A stretch of DNA of 64,000 bases from assembly GCA_029565935.1 (NCBI GenBank), contig JAKQNF010000013.1, positions 104,760 through 168,759 on the forward strand, written 5' to 3'. The first letter of the stretch is position 1, and each line of letters begins with the position of its first letter. The notes below the pieces were generated by a model. It was not told the origin of the DNA and did not search any database. It saw nothing but the letters and a program-made list of their open reading frames with translations. The stretch is from Bacillota bacterium (GTDB lineage Bacteria; Bacillota; DTU025; MWDF01). This document shows, piece after piece, positions 16,948-25,361 of this stretch. The translations under genes were made by a program, and so were the position numbers.

Positions 16948-17799
16948 ATGAAGAAATCGATTACGATAGCCATCCTGTTGGCATTGATCCTGGCGATCGC
17001 AGGTGGAGCGCTCGCCAAGGAGACTATTATCATAGGGACCGTGGTAGGGATACAGGAGAGCCTTATAAACGAGTTCATAGTCCCGGCACTTAATAAGAAG
17101 GGCTATGACGTAAGCGTAAGGGTGTACACATCGTTCGGACTAAACATAAACACCGACACGGTGCAAGGAAAGACAGATGTAAACTTTTTCCAGCACGAAC
17201 CTTACCTGAAGGGTGATTCGGTCAACTCGGGGAAACTAGAGGTACTATGGCCTGTGGCATCTTTCAAGATGGGCCTTTACGGTGCTAGCGCCAGCGTCAA
17301 GGACGTAACATCAGGCGGCCGAGTGGGCGTGCCCAACGATAAGTCGAACCTGCAAAGAGCGCTCAAGCTGCTGGCATCGGAAGGATACATAACGCTAAAG
17401 CCCTCATTCGATGCTGAAGTAACAGCAGACAACTACAAGAGCCATATCGAGGGAAGATCGCTAAAGGCAGGCGACATAATCGCCCTGGATCAACCAGGGC
17501 TCAAGGCCGGCTTCAGGACCAGGTACAGCGCAGTTGTGCTCTCCGTCGCCGTCGCTTACGATCCGGATCCTGCGAAGTCGCTGTTCGGGCTGGTAATCGG
17601 CAGGGAAGACAACTCCGTAACGGACGGTTTCGTGAATGTATTCGTATCCAGGCAGGTCGACCTCAAGGGGCAGGACGCGTATTCGAAGAAGATACTGGAT
17701 CTGAAGGCGGCTTTAAAGGGTCTTACGGAAGATCCGGCATTCTTGAAGATCCTGGCCGACAGGTACTCCGGTGTAGTTTACGTACCGGGCGCAAAGTAG
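16948..17799 (+). CDS. metQ: Methionine-binding protein (NlpA family)
   Basis: Substrate-binding protein of the methionine importer, 283 residues, NlpA fold: IIIGTVVGIQESLI, NFFQHEPYL and VGVPNDKSNLQRALKLL are family blocks. The signal peptide is MKKSITIAILLALILAIAGGALA. No lipobox cysteine follows, unlike most Gram-positive MetQ proteins, so it would be released or retained by an uncleaved signal. ATG at 16948 follows TGGAGGTAATGAT. Last gene of the metNIQ operon, followed by a stem at 17815. Confidence 0.92.
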   Translation: MKKSITIAILLALILAIAGGALAKETIIIGTVVGIQESLINEFIVPALNKKGYDVSVRVYTSFGLNINTDTVQGKTDVNFFQHEPYLKGDSVNSGKLEVLWPVASFKMGLYGASASVKDVTSGGRVGVPNDKSNLQRALKLLASEGYITLKPSFDAEVTADNYKSHIEGRSLKAGDIIALDQPGLKAGFRTRYSAVVLSVAVAYDPDPAKSLFGLVIGREDNSVTDGFVNVFVSRQVDLKGQDAYSKKILDLKAALKGLTEDPAFLKILADRYSGVVYVPGAK

Positions 17800-17814
17800 A
17801 AAACACATATTCTT

Positions 17815-17857
17815 ACGGAGGCGAAGAGGCCGTCATGCACGGAATTTTCGCCTCCGT
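17815..17857 (+). terminator. Inverted repeat after metQ
   Basis: ACGGAGGCGAA (17815-17825) pairs perfectly with TTCGCCTCCGT (17847-17857) across a 21-base loop. The T tract is weak (TTCCATT), so it is a probable but not ideal terminator. Confidence 0.5.
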
Positions 17858-17924
17858 TCCATTATGCGAGGGCATTTTACGATGGACTGCTTTGACTTAG
17901 AATGTAGGTGGCAATAATTAGTGG

Positions 17925-19241
17925 ATGGTGGACGACATGGCCTACACTACTTCGAAAGATTTGAGGACAAACTTCATCTACCAGGTGTTCGTGAGGAATT
18001 ACTCCGAAGCGGGGGATTTTGCGGGGCTGACGAAGGACCTCGAGAGAATCCGCTCCCTTGGTGCCGATATCATCCACCTGCTGCCCATACATCCCATCGG
18101 GGTTAAGAATAGGAAGGGTAGCCTTGGCTCCCCGTACGCAGTGAAGGACTATACGAGCATAGATCCTGCCTACGGCGATGAAGAGGACCTGTCGGAACTT
18201 CTGGGGAAAGCGCACTCTCTCGGCATGAGAGTGCTCATGGACGTTGTCTACAATCACACTTCACCAGACTCAAGGCTTTTTTTGGAGCATCCGGACTGGT
18301 TCTACTATAAAGGTGGAAAACCTGGCAATAAAGTAGGAGATTGGTCGGATGTCATCGACCTTGACTTCACTAAAGCAGGACAAGGACTGGAGCGTTACCT
18401 CATCGATAACCTTTCCAGATGGGCGAAGTTAGGTTTCGATGGTTTTAGATGCGATGTAGCTTCATTGGTACCCCTTGATTTCTGGATAAAAGCACGCAAT
18501 GAAGTCGATAAAGACAAGCCCGGGTTGATTTGGCTTGCCGAATCAGTTCATGGGGAGTTCATAAAGCGGTTAAGGCGCCTAGGCTTCAGGGCGCACAGCG
18601 ACAACGAACTCTACCAGGCCTTCGATATCTGTTACGATTACGATACGCATGACAGGTTCCAGGAATATGCATACGGAAGGGCCGATCTTAGGCAATACCT
18701 TCAGTCCCTTAGGTCGCAGGAGTTCATCTATCCCGAGAATTACGTGAAGCTGAGGTATCTAGGGAACCATGACTTCGAAAGGCCAGCGGCGCTCTTCGCC
18801 GACAGGCATAAGCTTGAGGCTTGGACGGCGTTCACCTTCTTTAACAAGGGGACCGTACTGGTTTATATGGGGGATGAAACGCTAACGAAGCACAGGCCGG
18901 ACCTTTTCGAGAAAGATGCCATCGATATCGACAATGCCGACTTGCGTCATGTGAAGCTGATTAAAGATCTAGCTAAGATGCGGATATCGAACTTTTTCTC
19001 GGAATCTTGCGCTTTCGAAGTGGCGGAGGATGAAGACGACAACATCGTCGCATATCACGAACTGGAAGGTAGAAGGCTCTACGGCATATTCAACGTGGGT
19101 ACCAAAGGCATGCCGGCCTGTGTAAGCGCGGTCGGCGTAAAGGACGGGGTCAAGGAGCAGTTGCTAGGAGGACATGTCACTGTGAAGGGCGGTTATGCCT
19201 CGATAGATGCACCGTTCTCGGTTTTCGAGCAGGTCTACTAG
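17925..19241 (+). CDS. Alpha-amylase family glycoside hydrolase (GH13), intracellular
   Basis: 438-residue GH13 enzyme with an (alpha/beta)8 barrel and a small C-terminal beta domain. Conserved regions are DVVYNHTS (I), GFDGFRCDVA with the nucleophile Asp (II), WLAESVHG with the acid-base Glu (III), and YLGNHDFERP with the stabilising Asp (IV). No signal peptide, so it acts on internal oligosaccharides. GH13 specificity (alpha-glucosidase, trehalose or maltodextrin-acting) cannot be fixed from sequence. ATG at 17925 has a poor ribosome site; ATG at 17937 is possible. It stands alone between two terminators. Confidence 0.85.
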   Translation: MVDDMAYTTSKDLRTNFIYQVFVRNYSEAGDFAGLTKDLERIRSLGADIIHLLPIHPIGVKNRKGSLGSPYAVKDYTSIDPAYGDEEDLSELLGKAHSLGMRVLMDVVYNHTSPDSRLFLEHPDWFYYKGGKPGNKVGDWSDVIDLDFTKAGQGLERYLIDNLSRWAKLGFDGFRCDVASLVPLDFWIKARNEVDKDKPGLIWLAESVHGEFIKRLRRLGFRAHSDNELYQAFDICYDYDTHDRFQEYAYGRADLRQYLQSLRSQEFIYPENYVKLRYLGNHDFERPAALFADRHKLEAWTAFTFFNKGTVLVYMGDETLTKHRPDLFEKDAIDIDNADLRHVKLIKDLAKMRISNFFSESCAFEVAEDEDDNIVAYHELEGRRLYGIFNVGTKGMPACVSAVGVKDGVKEQLLGGHVTVKGGYASIDAPFSVFEQVY

Positions 19242-19263
19242 GGGAACGCAGAATAGATTATAC

Positions 19264-19376
19264 ATATCAATATATGCGGATAAGCAGATATTGAAAGTGC
19301 CCGTTAACATTGACCGGGTACTTTTATTTTTATGAAGGAAAAACGAAGGCGATGTAATATTATATATGAATATATC
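19264..19376. promoter_or_regulatory. Paired AT-rich elements upstream of the ArsR-type regulator gene
   Basis: ATATCAATATATG (19264-19276) and ATATGAATATATC (19364-19376) are near-identical, differing only by exchange of C and G, and start exactly 100 bases apart. The downstream copy is 20 bases ahead of the regulator start and resembles the AT-rich dyads bound by ArsR/SmtB proteins, so autoregulation is plausible. Function is inferred from position alone. Confidence 0.35.
19295..19331 (+). terminator. Terminator of the GH13 gene
   Basis: AAGTGCCCG (19295-19303) pairs with CGGGTACTT (19315-19323), nine pairs with one G-U, followed by TTATTTTTA. It lies 54 bases after the stop and just before the arsR-type gene. 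Confidence 0.7.
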
Positions 19377-19395
19377 AATAAAACAGGAGGCATCC

Positions 19396-20115
19396 ATGAA
19401 GAAGCTGGTAGGCACGATGAAGGCTATGGCTGATGAACCTCGCATGAGTATATTGGTAGTGCTGGCTTTGAGGGGTGCCGTTTGCGTAAGCCATCTGCAA
19501 GAGGCGATGAGAGTGCCCCAACCCACGGTATCTAGGTACCTTGCGATACTCAGGAACGCCGGGCTTCTCGATGCGGAGCGCAGGGGTCAATGGGTCTACT
19601 ACAAGCTTAACGAAGAAGATAACGGGATAGCTCTTGATGTAATAAGAAAATCGGCCGAGCAGCTGGGGCAGACGTCCCGCATTAGGAAGGTGATGGAAAG
19701 GCTAGACAAGATAGAGCAGCAGCCGCCTTTAGACGAGCAGATGTCTGAAACCTCAAGCAGAAGCATCAAGGCGGAAGCAAGGCCGGCGACAAGGGTGAGG
19801 AAGCATACGGTAAGCCAGGTCGCAAGGAAGAAGGCGGCACCTAAAACGGCCGAGGAGGCGCCTAAGGCCAGTGAAGGACTAGCGTCAATTGAGAACGCCG
19901 TGACACCCGTCCAGGCATATGGCAACAAAGGAACTGCTGCTGAGGATATCGTCGCGATTAACTTCCAGCAAGAGGAGGCACTCCTCAACGAAACAAAGGA
20001 AATCGCGGCTAAAGAAGCAGAATCAGATCATGCATTAAAGGCCGAGGATGAAAAGGAGAAGAAGGGCAGGAAACGCGAGAAGAAACCTCAGCCGCCCAGC
20101 CTTTTCGACATCTGA
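19396..20115 (+). CDS. ArsR-family transcriptional regulator with long charged tail
   Basis: 239 residues. The first ~100 are a winged helix-turn-helix of the ArsR family (ADEPRMSILVVL, recognition helix QPTVSRYLAILRNAGLL, wing ERRGQWVYYKL). One cysteine (Cys30, in AVCVSHL) lies where metal-sensing members have a CxC pair, so canonical As/Cd sensing is unlikely. From about residue 110 the chain becomes low-complexity, rich in Ala, Lys and Glu, ending KKGRKREKKPQPPSLFDI; this more than doubles the usual ~100-residue length. ATG at 19396 follows AGGAGGCATCC. Targets are not apparent. Confidence 0.8.
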   Translation: MKKLVGTMKAMADEPRMSILVVLALRGAVCVSHLQEAMRVPQPTVSRYLAILRNAGLLDAERRGQWVYYKLNEEDNGIALDVIRKSAEQLGQTSRIRKVMERLDKIEQQPPLDEQMSETSSRSIKAEARPATRVRKHTVSQVARKKAAPKTAEEAPKASEGLASIENAVTPVQAYGNKGTAAEDIVAINFQQEEALLNETKEIAAKEAESDHALKAEDEKEKKGRKREKKPQPPSLFDI

Positions 20116-20117
20116 TC

Positions 20118-21536
20118 TCAGATTATCGGAGATATTCCGACAAAGTCCCTGAATGAATCTATAAGAGGCTGTCCTTGCTGCATGGACCAGCCCGTGAATC
20201 TGTCCGGTCTGTAAAGCTCGGATTTAGTTGGCTTAACAAGCGGCAATACCAAACCGCTGGAGAATATGGAAGCCTCCAACTTCATCGCGCAGGACAGCAT
20301 GTCATCGAACGAGATTGGATTCTTTATCGAATCAACGAAGGACCTTACGTCGATGTTCGTTTGGATCAGAGCATCAGGCAAGAACCCCCCTTCCATTATG
20401 GAAGTAGCGAGCCCCCTGAAAGCAGGCTGCAGCCATCCGGTGGAGATCAAAGCGTCATAAGATCCTGCAGCCATCTGGATACGATAGTCCGTTTCAACCG
20501 TAGCTGCGATGATAGAGACCTGAGCCCCTAGTCTCTCCCACCATGACTTCACCATCACGGCGCAGAGCATCTCCAGCGAATACGCCTTGTCGGATGCGAC
20601 GAGGAGTCTTATCTTCGCTCCTTTAAGCAAGGCTGCCGACTCGGCAGGTTGAAGTCCTTGGAAATAGAGCCCGGAAGCGGCAGTCGCTCTCCCTGGGATC
20701 GTCCTCAGCACCAAGTAGGGCTTTTCTATGGCCCTAGAGGCAGAGGACCTTAGTGAGTGATCAGCAAATACGCTCGACGAAGGATTGTATGAGATCATCG
20801 TAACGGCCGGGGTATCCGAAGACCAATACGTGCCCTTGACGGCAGCCGCCGTCCTTGAGAGGTCGGTGGAAACATAATGGAGCTCTCCAGCCGTGAACGA
20901 AGACAGCATGGATTGCGCGTCGGCATATCCTCTAACCATAACGGGCGCAGGGCCTTGTGATACGGGTTCAAGGAAATAGGCGCCCGCCTCGCATTTTTCC
21001 AGTCTATAAGGAGGGTCGCCTGCGCCGACTAGACATCCTGCCGAATCGAAGGCATAGATGGGGGCGAAGGCAAACAAAGTCCAGAATACGCCCAAATCCT
21101 GGCCAAGGCTGAAGACCAGCGAATTACCTTCATTACCGGGAGAAATCGTCACAGCGCTCCCCTGAGGGATCCTCTTGGACAAGCAATCGGCGATGGATAC
21201 TGCATCGAAAAGGGACGGCTCCTTCAAACTAGTGCCCGACTTAAGCCTCACCGTCACAATACTCGAAACAGGGTCGAATGAAGGCCATCCGTCAGCCAGA
21301 CGAGGCTCTATTTCGCCATTAGTCCCTTTATATGCAAACAGCGCGTCGCAGGACATGGCCAATACCATATCCTCGGTGCTGTTTAAAGCCCGTACGGAAG
21401 TTATTGGATCAAGCTTTCCTACGATTCCTACCGCAAGCGGATACGAATCCGAAGCGACAGCGCTTTCTGTAACGATTCGCTGCGAAAGCACCGCGATGAG
21501 CAAAAACACCAAGAGCACAATACCGCGAGCCTTCAA
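20118..21536 (-). CDS. Extracellular solute-binding protein, family 5-like (divergent)
   Basis: 472 residues with an N-terminal signal (MKARGIVLLVFLLIAVLSQRI). The body follows the peptide/nickel-binding family 5 pattern: LAVGIVGKLDPITSVRALNST at the start, EPRLADGWPSFDP, then a domain with VMVKSWWERLGAQVSII and a C-terminal SASRAIEKPYLV segment in the middle. No lipobox and no permease or ATPase genes nearby, so it is an orphan binding protein or has become a sensor or scaffold. It converges with the ArsR gene with a gap of two bases. The family call is moderate because identity to known members looks low. Confidence 0.6.
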   Translation of the reverse strand: MKARGIVLLVFLLIAVLSQRIVTESAVASDSYPLAVGIVGKLDPITSVRALNSTEDMVLAMSCDALFAYKGTNGEIEPRLADGWPSFDPVSSIVTVRLKSGTSLKEPSLFDAVSIADCLSKRIPQGSAVTISPGNEGNSLVFSLGQDLGVFWTLFAFAPIYAFDSAGCLVGAGDPPYRLEKCEAGAYFLEPVSQGPAPVMVRGYADAQSMLSSFTAGELHYVSTDLSRTAAAVKGTYWSSDTPAVTMISYNPSSSVFADHSLRSSASRAIEKPYLVLRTIPGRATAASGLYFQGLQPAESAALLKGAKIRLLVASDKAYSLEMLCAVMVKSWWERLGAQVSIIAATVETDYRIQMAAGSYDALISTGWLQPAFRGLATSIMEGGFLPDALIQTNIDVRSFVDSIKNPISFDDMLSCAMKLEASIFSSGLVLPLVKPTKSELYRPDRFTGWSMQQGQPLIDSFRDFVGISPII

Positions 21537-21594
21537 CTGATCACCACCATAAGTCCATATGCCAATGCTTATTCCGTTGCGAATACAGGTTTTG

Positions 21595-21632
21595 TATAAT
21601 AATGCCCGCTAGAGTAGAATATAGCATATAAT
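21595..21632 (+). promoter_or_regulatory. Candidate -10 boxes for the flavin reductase gene
   Basis: TATAAT occurs at 21595-21600 and again at 21627-21632, 53 and 21 bases before the ATG. Neither has a clear -35 partner. Confidence 0.35.
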
Positions 21633-21652
21633 CACTTCCGGGAGGTGACCCG

Positions 21653-22282
21653 ATGAGTAAAGTTAATTGGAAGCCTGGGACAATGCTCTGGCCTTTACCT
21701 GCGGTTATGGTATCTTGCAAGGGATCTGGCGCTGACGCCAAGGACAACATAATAACGCTTTCATGGGTCGGCACGATCAACTCCGATCCGCCGATGCTGT
21801 CGATATCTGTCAGGCCGGAAAGGCATTCCTATGAGCTGATCGAAGCTTCAGGCGAATTCGTCGTGAACGTACCTTCTGTCGCCCAAGCAAAGGCGGCCGA
21901 TTATTGCGGCTGCACTTCAGGCAGGAACGAGGACAAGTGGAAGGCCACTGGGCTAACGCGCGGTAAGGCCACGAAGCTCCAGTGCCCGACTATAGAAGAA
22001 TGCCCTGTGAGCCTGGAATGCAAGGTAAGGGACAAGAAGAAGCTTGGTTCCCATGTAATGTTCATAGCAGAGGTAGTGTCCGTACAAGTAGACGAGGAGC
22101 TGATGAACGAGAAGGATAGATTCGCCCTCGAGAAGGCCGGGTTGTTCGCATATGTACACGGCCACTACTATGCCATAGGTAGGAAACTGGGAAGATTCGG
22201 CTTCTCAGTCAGGAAGAAGCCTGTAAGACAGGGCGCGAGGAGTGCCACAAGGGTAACGAGGAAATCATCCGACAGCAAGTGA
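21653..22282 (+). CDS. Flavin reductase family protein (FMN-binding)
   Basis: 209 residues with the flavin reductase-like split-barrel: PLPAVMVSCKG near residue 15, NIITLSWVGTINSDPP (FMN-binding loop) and VRPERHSYELIEASGEFVVNV-type strand blocks, then CGCTSGRNEDKW. It probably binds FMN and passes electrons to an unknown partner. The C-terminal ~25 residues are basic and rich in Ser, Arg and Lys. Start ATG at 21653 follows GGGAGGTGACCCG. Its stop abuts the convergent cyclase gene. Confidence 0.85.
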   Translation: MSKVNWKPGTMLWPLPAVMVSCKGSGADAKDNIITLSWVGTINSDPPMLSISVRPERHSYELIEASGEFVVNVPSVAQAKAADYCGCTSGRNEDKWKATGLTRGKATKLQCPTIEECPVSLECKVRDKKKLGSHVMFIAEVVSVQVDEELMNEKDRFALEKAGLFAYVHGHYYAIGRKLGRFGFSVRKKPVRQGARSATRVTRKSSDSK

Positions 22283-22834
22283 CTAGTACGCAAGCACCGC
22301 CCTTGCGGGAGCTCCGTCCTCGGCATCAAGCGAAAGTGGTAACGCTATTAGATAAGCTGGGCCTTCGGCCGCATCATCGAGCCGGAGGCCCTCCAATATG
22401 ACGACCCCTGCCTCGAGAAGCAGCTTATGCACCTCCAAGGAATCTCCCTCCTCGATGCTCAAATCCTCTACACCGACCAGCTTTATACCCAGTTCCACAA
22501 GCGAATAGGCGTCCGAGAACGAAGGGCGTCCCCCCTTGATGATCACCCTTTCTGCCAATGGGCCGGCTTCCCTGAGGTTCATCTTTAGGCGATCGATGCT
22601 TATCACCGTGCACGGACCCACCATAGAATGTATCTGCGGCGTGGGGGAGCCCTTCAACAGATGCGCAGGGAAATCCATGTGGGTCCCGGTATGAGTCCCC
22701 ATGCTGACCGCGGATACCGAGCAGCCATCGTCATCTATGGTTAGGTGCCGTTCGACCTTCACTTCGGGATCCCCAGGCCATACCGGCATGCCGCCATACA
22801 CCTTGCGCGATACGTCTATATATAAAGAGAACAT
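22283..22834 (-). CDS. Cyclase / kynurenine formamidase-like metal hydrolase
   Basis: 183-residue protein of the cyclase (KynB-like) family. The diagnostic HTGTHMDFPAH zinc motif is present, with MPVWPGDP before it and VVILEGLRLD near the end. Members hydrolyse N-formylkynurenine or related amides and cyclise polyketides; there are no tryptophan-degradation genes nearby, so the substrate is open. ATG at 22834 is preceded by CTAGGAGGCTCTTGC; an upstream in-frame start at 22885 lacks a ribosome site. Divergent from psuG across a perfect inverted repeat. Confidence 0.85.
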   Translation of the reverse strand: MFSLYIDVSRKVYGGMPVWPGDPEVKVERHLTIDDDGCSVSAVSMGTHTGTHMDFPAHLLKGSPTPQIHSMVGPCTVISIDRLKMNLREAGPLAERVIIKGGRPSFSDAYSLVELGIKLVGVEDLSIEEGDSLEVHKLLLEAGVVILEGLRLDDAAEGPAYLIALPLSLDAEDGAPARAVLAY

Positions 22835-22887
22835 GCAAGAGCCTCCTAGCTTGCGATATCCGTCTTTCGCACATAAAAATCGCAATG

Positions 22888-22921
22888 TATTAAACCATTC
22901 GCACCCCCGTATGGTTTAATA
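22888..22921. repeat. Perfect 11-bp inverted repeat between the cyclase gene and psuG
   Basis: TATTAAACCAT (22888-22898) and ATGGTTTAATA (22911-22921) are exact reverse complements separated by 12 bases. It lies in a divergent promoter gap, so it could be an operator; on paper it also forms a hairpin. Confidence 0.6.
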
Positions 22922-22966
22922 ATTAATGTTCTAGTATGAAAATGTCAAACCTTGAGGAGGTATCCT

Positions 22967-23902
22967 ATGAGGATTGAGAAGCTGGGCGATTACGCAATCG
23001 TTTCCACCGAGGTTGAGCAGGCCCTCGAGGGAGGGCTTCCTGTCTGCGCCCTGGAGACCACAATACTGAGCCATGGTTTGCCGAGGCCGTTCAACCTAGA
23101 GGTCGCCCACAGGGTAGAGCAATCTGTAAGGGCATCGGGAGCGATCCCTGCTACGATAGGCATCCTGAACGGCAAGGTCTATATTGGCATGGACGAGGAC
23201 CAACTAGAAGAAGTATCGCTGGATACCGGATCTATCAAGGCCTCGTTGAAGGACATACCCTCCGCGATACTAAGGGGCAAGACGGCAGGATGCACGGTTG
23301 CCGCTACTGTGGCGTTGGCGGTCTCGGCAGGGATAAGGACGTTCGCGACGGGCGGCATAGGCGGCGTGCACATAGGGGCGGAGGAGACTTTCGACATATC
23401 GGCGGATCTGAAGGTCCTTGCCGATAACAGGATAATCGTCGTGTGCTCGGGCCCCAAGAGCGTGCTCGATGTCAACAAGACGGTCGAATACCTAGAGACG
23501 CTGTCCATACCTATAATAGGATACAGGACCGAAAGACTCCCCCTGTTCTACACACGGAGCAGCAACTACGCGGTGGACTATACGGCGGAGAGGCCGGAAG
23601 ACGTCGCCTTGTTCGCCGGCCTAAGGTGGGCCGTGTCCGACGGGGGCATGCTTGTGGCGAACCCGGTTCCTAAAGACGCGGAAATGGACAAGGTGGCCTT
23701 CGAGAGGATCTCGAAGGAAGCCATCCAGTCCGCCGAGAAGAAAGGCATAAGGAAGTCCGAGATAACGCCTTACCTGCTGGATTATATCCACAGGCACAGC
23801 GAGGGCGCCTCGCTGAAGGCGAATGCGGCTCTCATCGAATCGAATGCACAGCTGGGAGCCAAAATTGCCGTCGCGCTCACAAAGTCCGGGCGCGAGGATT
23901 GA
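22967..23902 (+). CDS. psuG: Pseudouridine-5'-phosphate glycosidase
   Basis: Splits pseudouridine 5'-phosphate into uracil and ribose 5-phosphate, the second step of pseudouridine breakdown. The 311 residues carry the PsuG blocks ALETTILSHGLPRP, GGIGGVHIGAEETFDISADL-like glycine-rich active-site segment near residue 140, and VCSGPKSVLDVNKTVEYLET. ATG at 22967 follows GAGGAGGTATCCT. The partner kinase PsuK is not adjacent, so pseudouridine phosphorylation must be encoded elsewhere or the enzyme serves a scavenging role only. Confidence 0.93.
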   Translation: MRIEKLGDYAIVSTEVEQALEGGLPVCALETTILSHGLPRPFNLEVAHRVEQSVRASGAIPATIGILNGKVYIGMDEDQLEEVSLDTGSIKASLKDIPSAILRGKTAGCTVAATVALAVSAGIRTFATGGIGGVHIGAEETFDISADLKVLADNRIIVVCSGPKSVLDVNKTVEYLETLSIPIIGYRTERLPLFYTRSSNYAVDYTAERPEDVALFAGLRWAVSDGGMLVANPVPKDAEMDKVAFERISKEAIQSAEKKGIRKSEITPYLLDYIHRHSEGASLKANAALIESNAQLGAKIAVALTKSGRED

Positions 23903-24068
23903 ATATCCTTTGACGCCGTGAGAAGATGCAGGGGACTTTGGGCTGACTCCGCTCGACAGAGGATCCTACTCGGCATAGAGGTGCCGGCATGCGATGGGCC
24001 AGGGTCGTTAATGTGCTAGAATTATCCTATCGAGCGCAGCTCATTCCGCTTAGCTGGAGGAAAACCTT

Positions 24069-25361
24069 ATGCGATTTTTCGAGGATTTCAAAATTTCTGA
24101 CGGCCTGGCCGTTCACTTATGGCCTACGGATAAGTTCAGGTCCGTTCACTTGCAGGTATTCCTGCATAATCCGCTCTCCGACGAGACGGTCACATTCAAT
24201 AACCTTCTTTCTGCGGTCCTCACCAGAGGTACCGCAGATTACCCGGAGACAAGGCAGTTCAACACAAGGCTGGACGAGCTTTATGGAGCGAGCGTCTCGT
24301 ATGCGGTCTCCAGGAGGGGAGAACGAGGTTTGCTTAGCCTATGGGCCGGCATGGCAGACATAGAAACCGGCGGCATATCACCAATCAAAGTGCTTGCAAG
24401 GCTCCTATCCTCGGTGATGTTCGACCCTGCCAAGAACGCGGAAGGCCTGCTTAGGCAGGATTACATATCCCAGGAGAAATCAGGAATAGCCAATGACATG
24501 GCGGCTTTAAGGGACGACAAGGACGCGTGGGCTGATTTCAGGCTGTGCGCCAACATGTGCAAGGACGAGCCCTACGGAATCCACCCATACGGAGACGACA
24601 CACTGCTTAAAAGCATCGGACCCGAACCTCTCACCTCATGGTGGTCGGGCGTCATGCCCGGTTTCCCAGCCGACATATTTGCCGTCGGTGATTTTGACGT
24701 GGTAGAGGCGCTAGACGAAATCGAGAAGTCCTTCAGGGGCCGCATAAGGGGCGATTCCGATCCGGGACCCGCCTTTTGCAGGATACAGCAGGCCAGGGCG
24801 GCCAACTTCATATCCGAAGGGGCCGATACCGTCCAGGCAAAGCTGGTCATAGGGTGGAGGGCTCCCACCAACTGGGCTGATGACAGCTACCCGTCCCATG
24901 CGCTGGCAAACCACATATTCGGGCAGTACTCCCAATCGCGGCTCTTCATGAACGTCAGGGAGCGCGAGGGCATGGCATACAGCGTCGGGTCGAGGATAGA
25001 GCCCACCAAAGGCCTCATATTCGCCCATGCCGGCATAGACGCGGCTAAGAAGGACAGAGCCATAGAGGTGATGCTCGCCGAGCAAAAGGCGCTTGCCGCG
25101 GGCGATGTAACCGAGAAGGAGCTCGATGAAGCGAAGAAAAGCATGGCCCTTGGCATCAGGATGTCCGCAGACAGCCCTTCGGCCCTGTGCGGCAGGGAGA
25201 TGACGGGCATAGTCAATAAAAGGCGGCTTACGCCCGAAGAGGCAGTGGCCAGGATATCCGGCGTAACGGCCGAAGAAGTGGCAAAGGCGGCGTCCGGCTG
25301 GACGCTCGACACCGTGTTCGCGTTGATGCCGGAAGATGCGAAGAAGGAGGCCAAGGCATGA
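24069..25361 (+). CDS. M16-family protein, inactive-subunit type (YfmF-like)
   Basis: 430 residues with a two-domain M16 (pitrilysin) fold. The zinc motif HXXEH is absent; where it would occur the chain reads AVLTRGTADYPETRQFN. Later blocks match the second M16 domain (ANHIFGQYSQSRLFMNVREREGMAYSVGS). This is the catalytically dead partner of the next gene, as in the paired insulinase-like proteins of Bacillota known as YfmF/YfmH or EF-P modification-associated proteins. ATG at 24069; the ribosome site is GGAGGAAAACCTT. Overlaps the downstream partner by four bases (ATGA). Confidence 0.85.
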   Translation: MRFFEDFKISDGLAVHLWPTDKFRSVHLQVFLHNPLSDETVTFNNLLSAVLTRGTADYPETRQFNTRLDELYGASVSYAVSRRGERGLLSLWAGMADIETGGISPIKVLARLLSSVMFDPAKNAEGLLRQDYISQEKSGIANDMAALRDDKDAWADFRLCANMCKDEPYGIHPYGDDTLLKSIGPEPLTSWWSGVMPGFPADIFAVGDFDVVEALDEIEKSFRGRIRGDSDPGPAFCRIQQARAANFISEGADTVQAKLVIGWRAPTNWADDSYPSHALANHIFGQYSQSRLFMNVREREGMAYSVGSRIEPTKGLIFAHAGIDAAKKDRAIEVMLAEQKALAAGDVTEKELDEAKKSMALGIRMSADSPSALCGREMTGIVNKRRLTPEEAVARISGVTAEEVAKAASGWTLDTVFALMPEDAKKEAKA

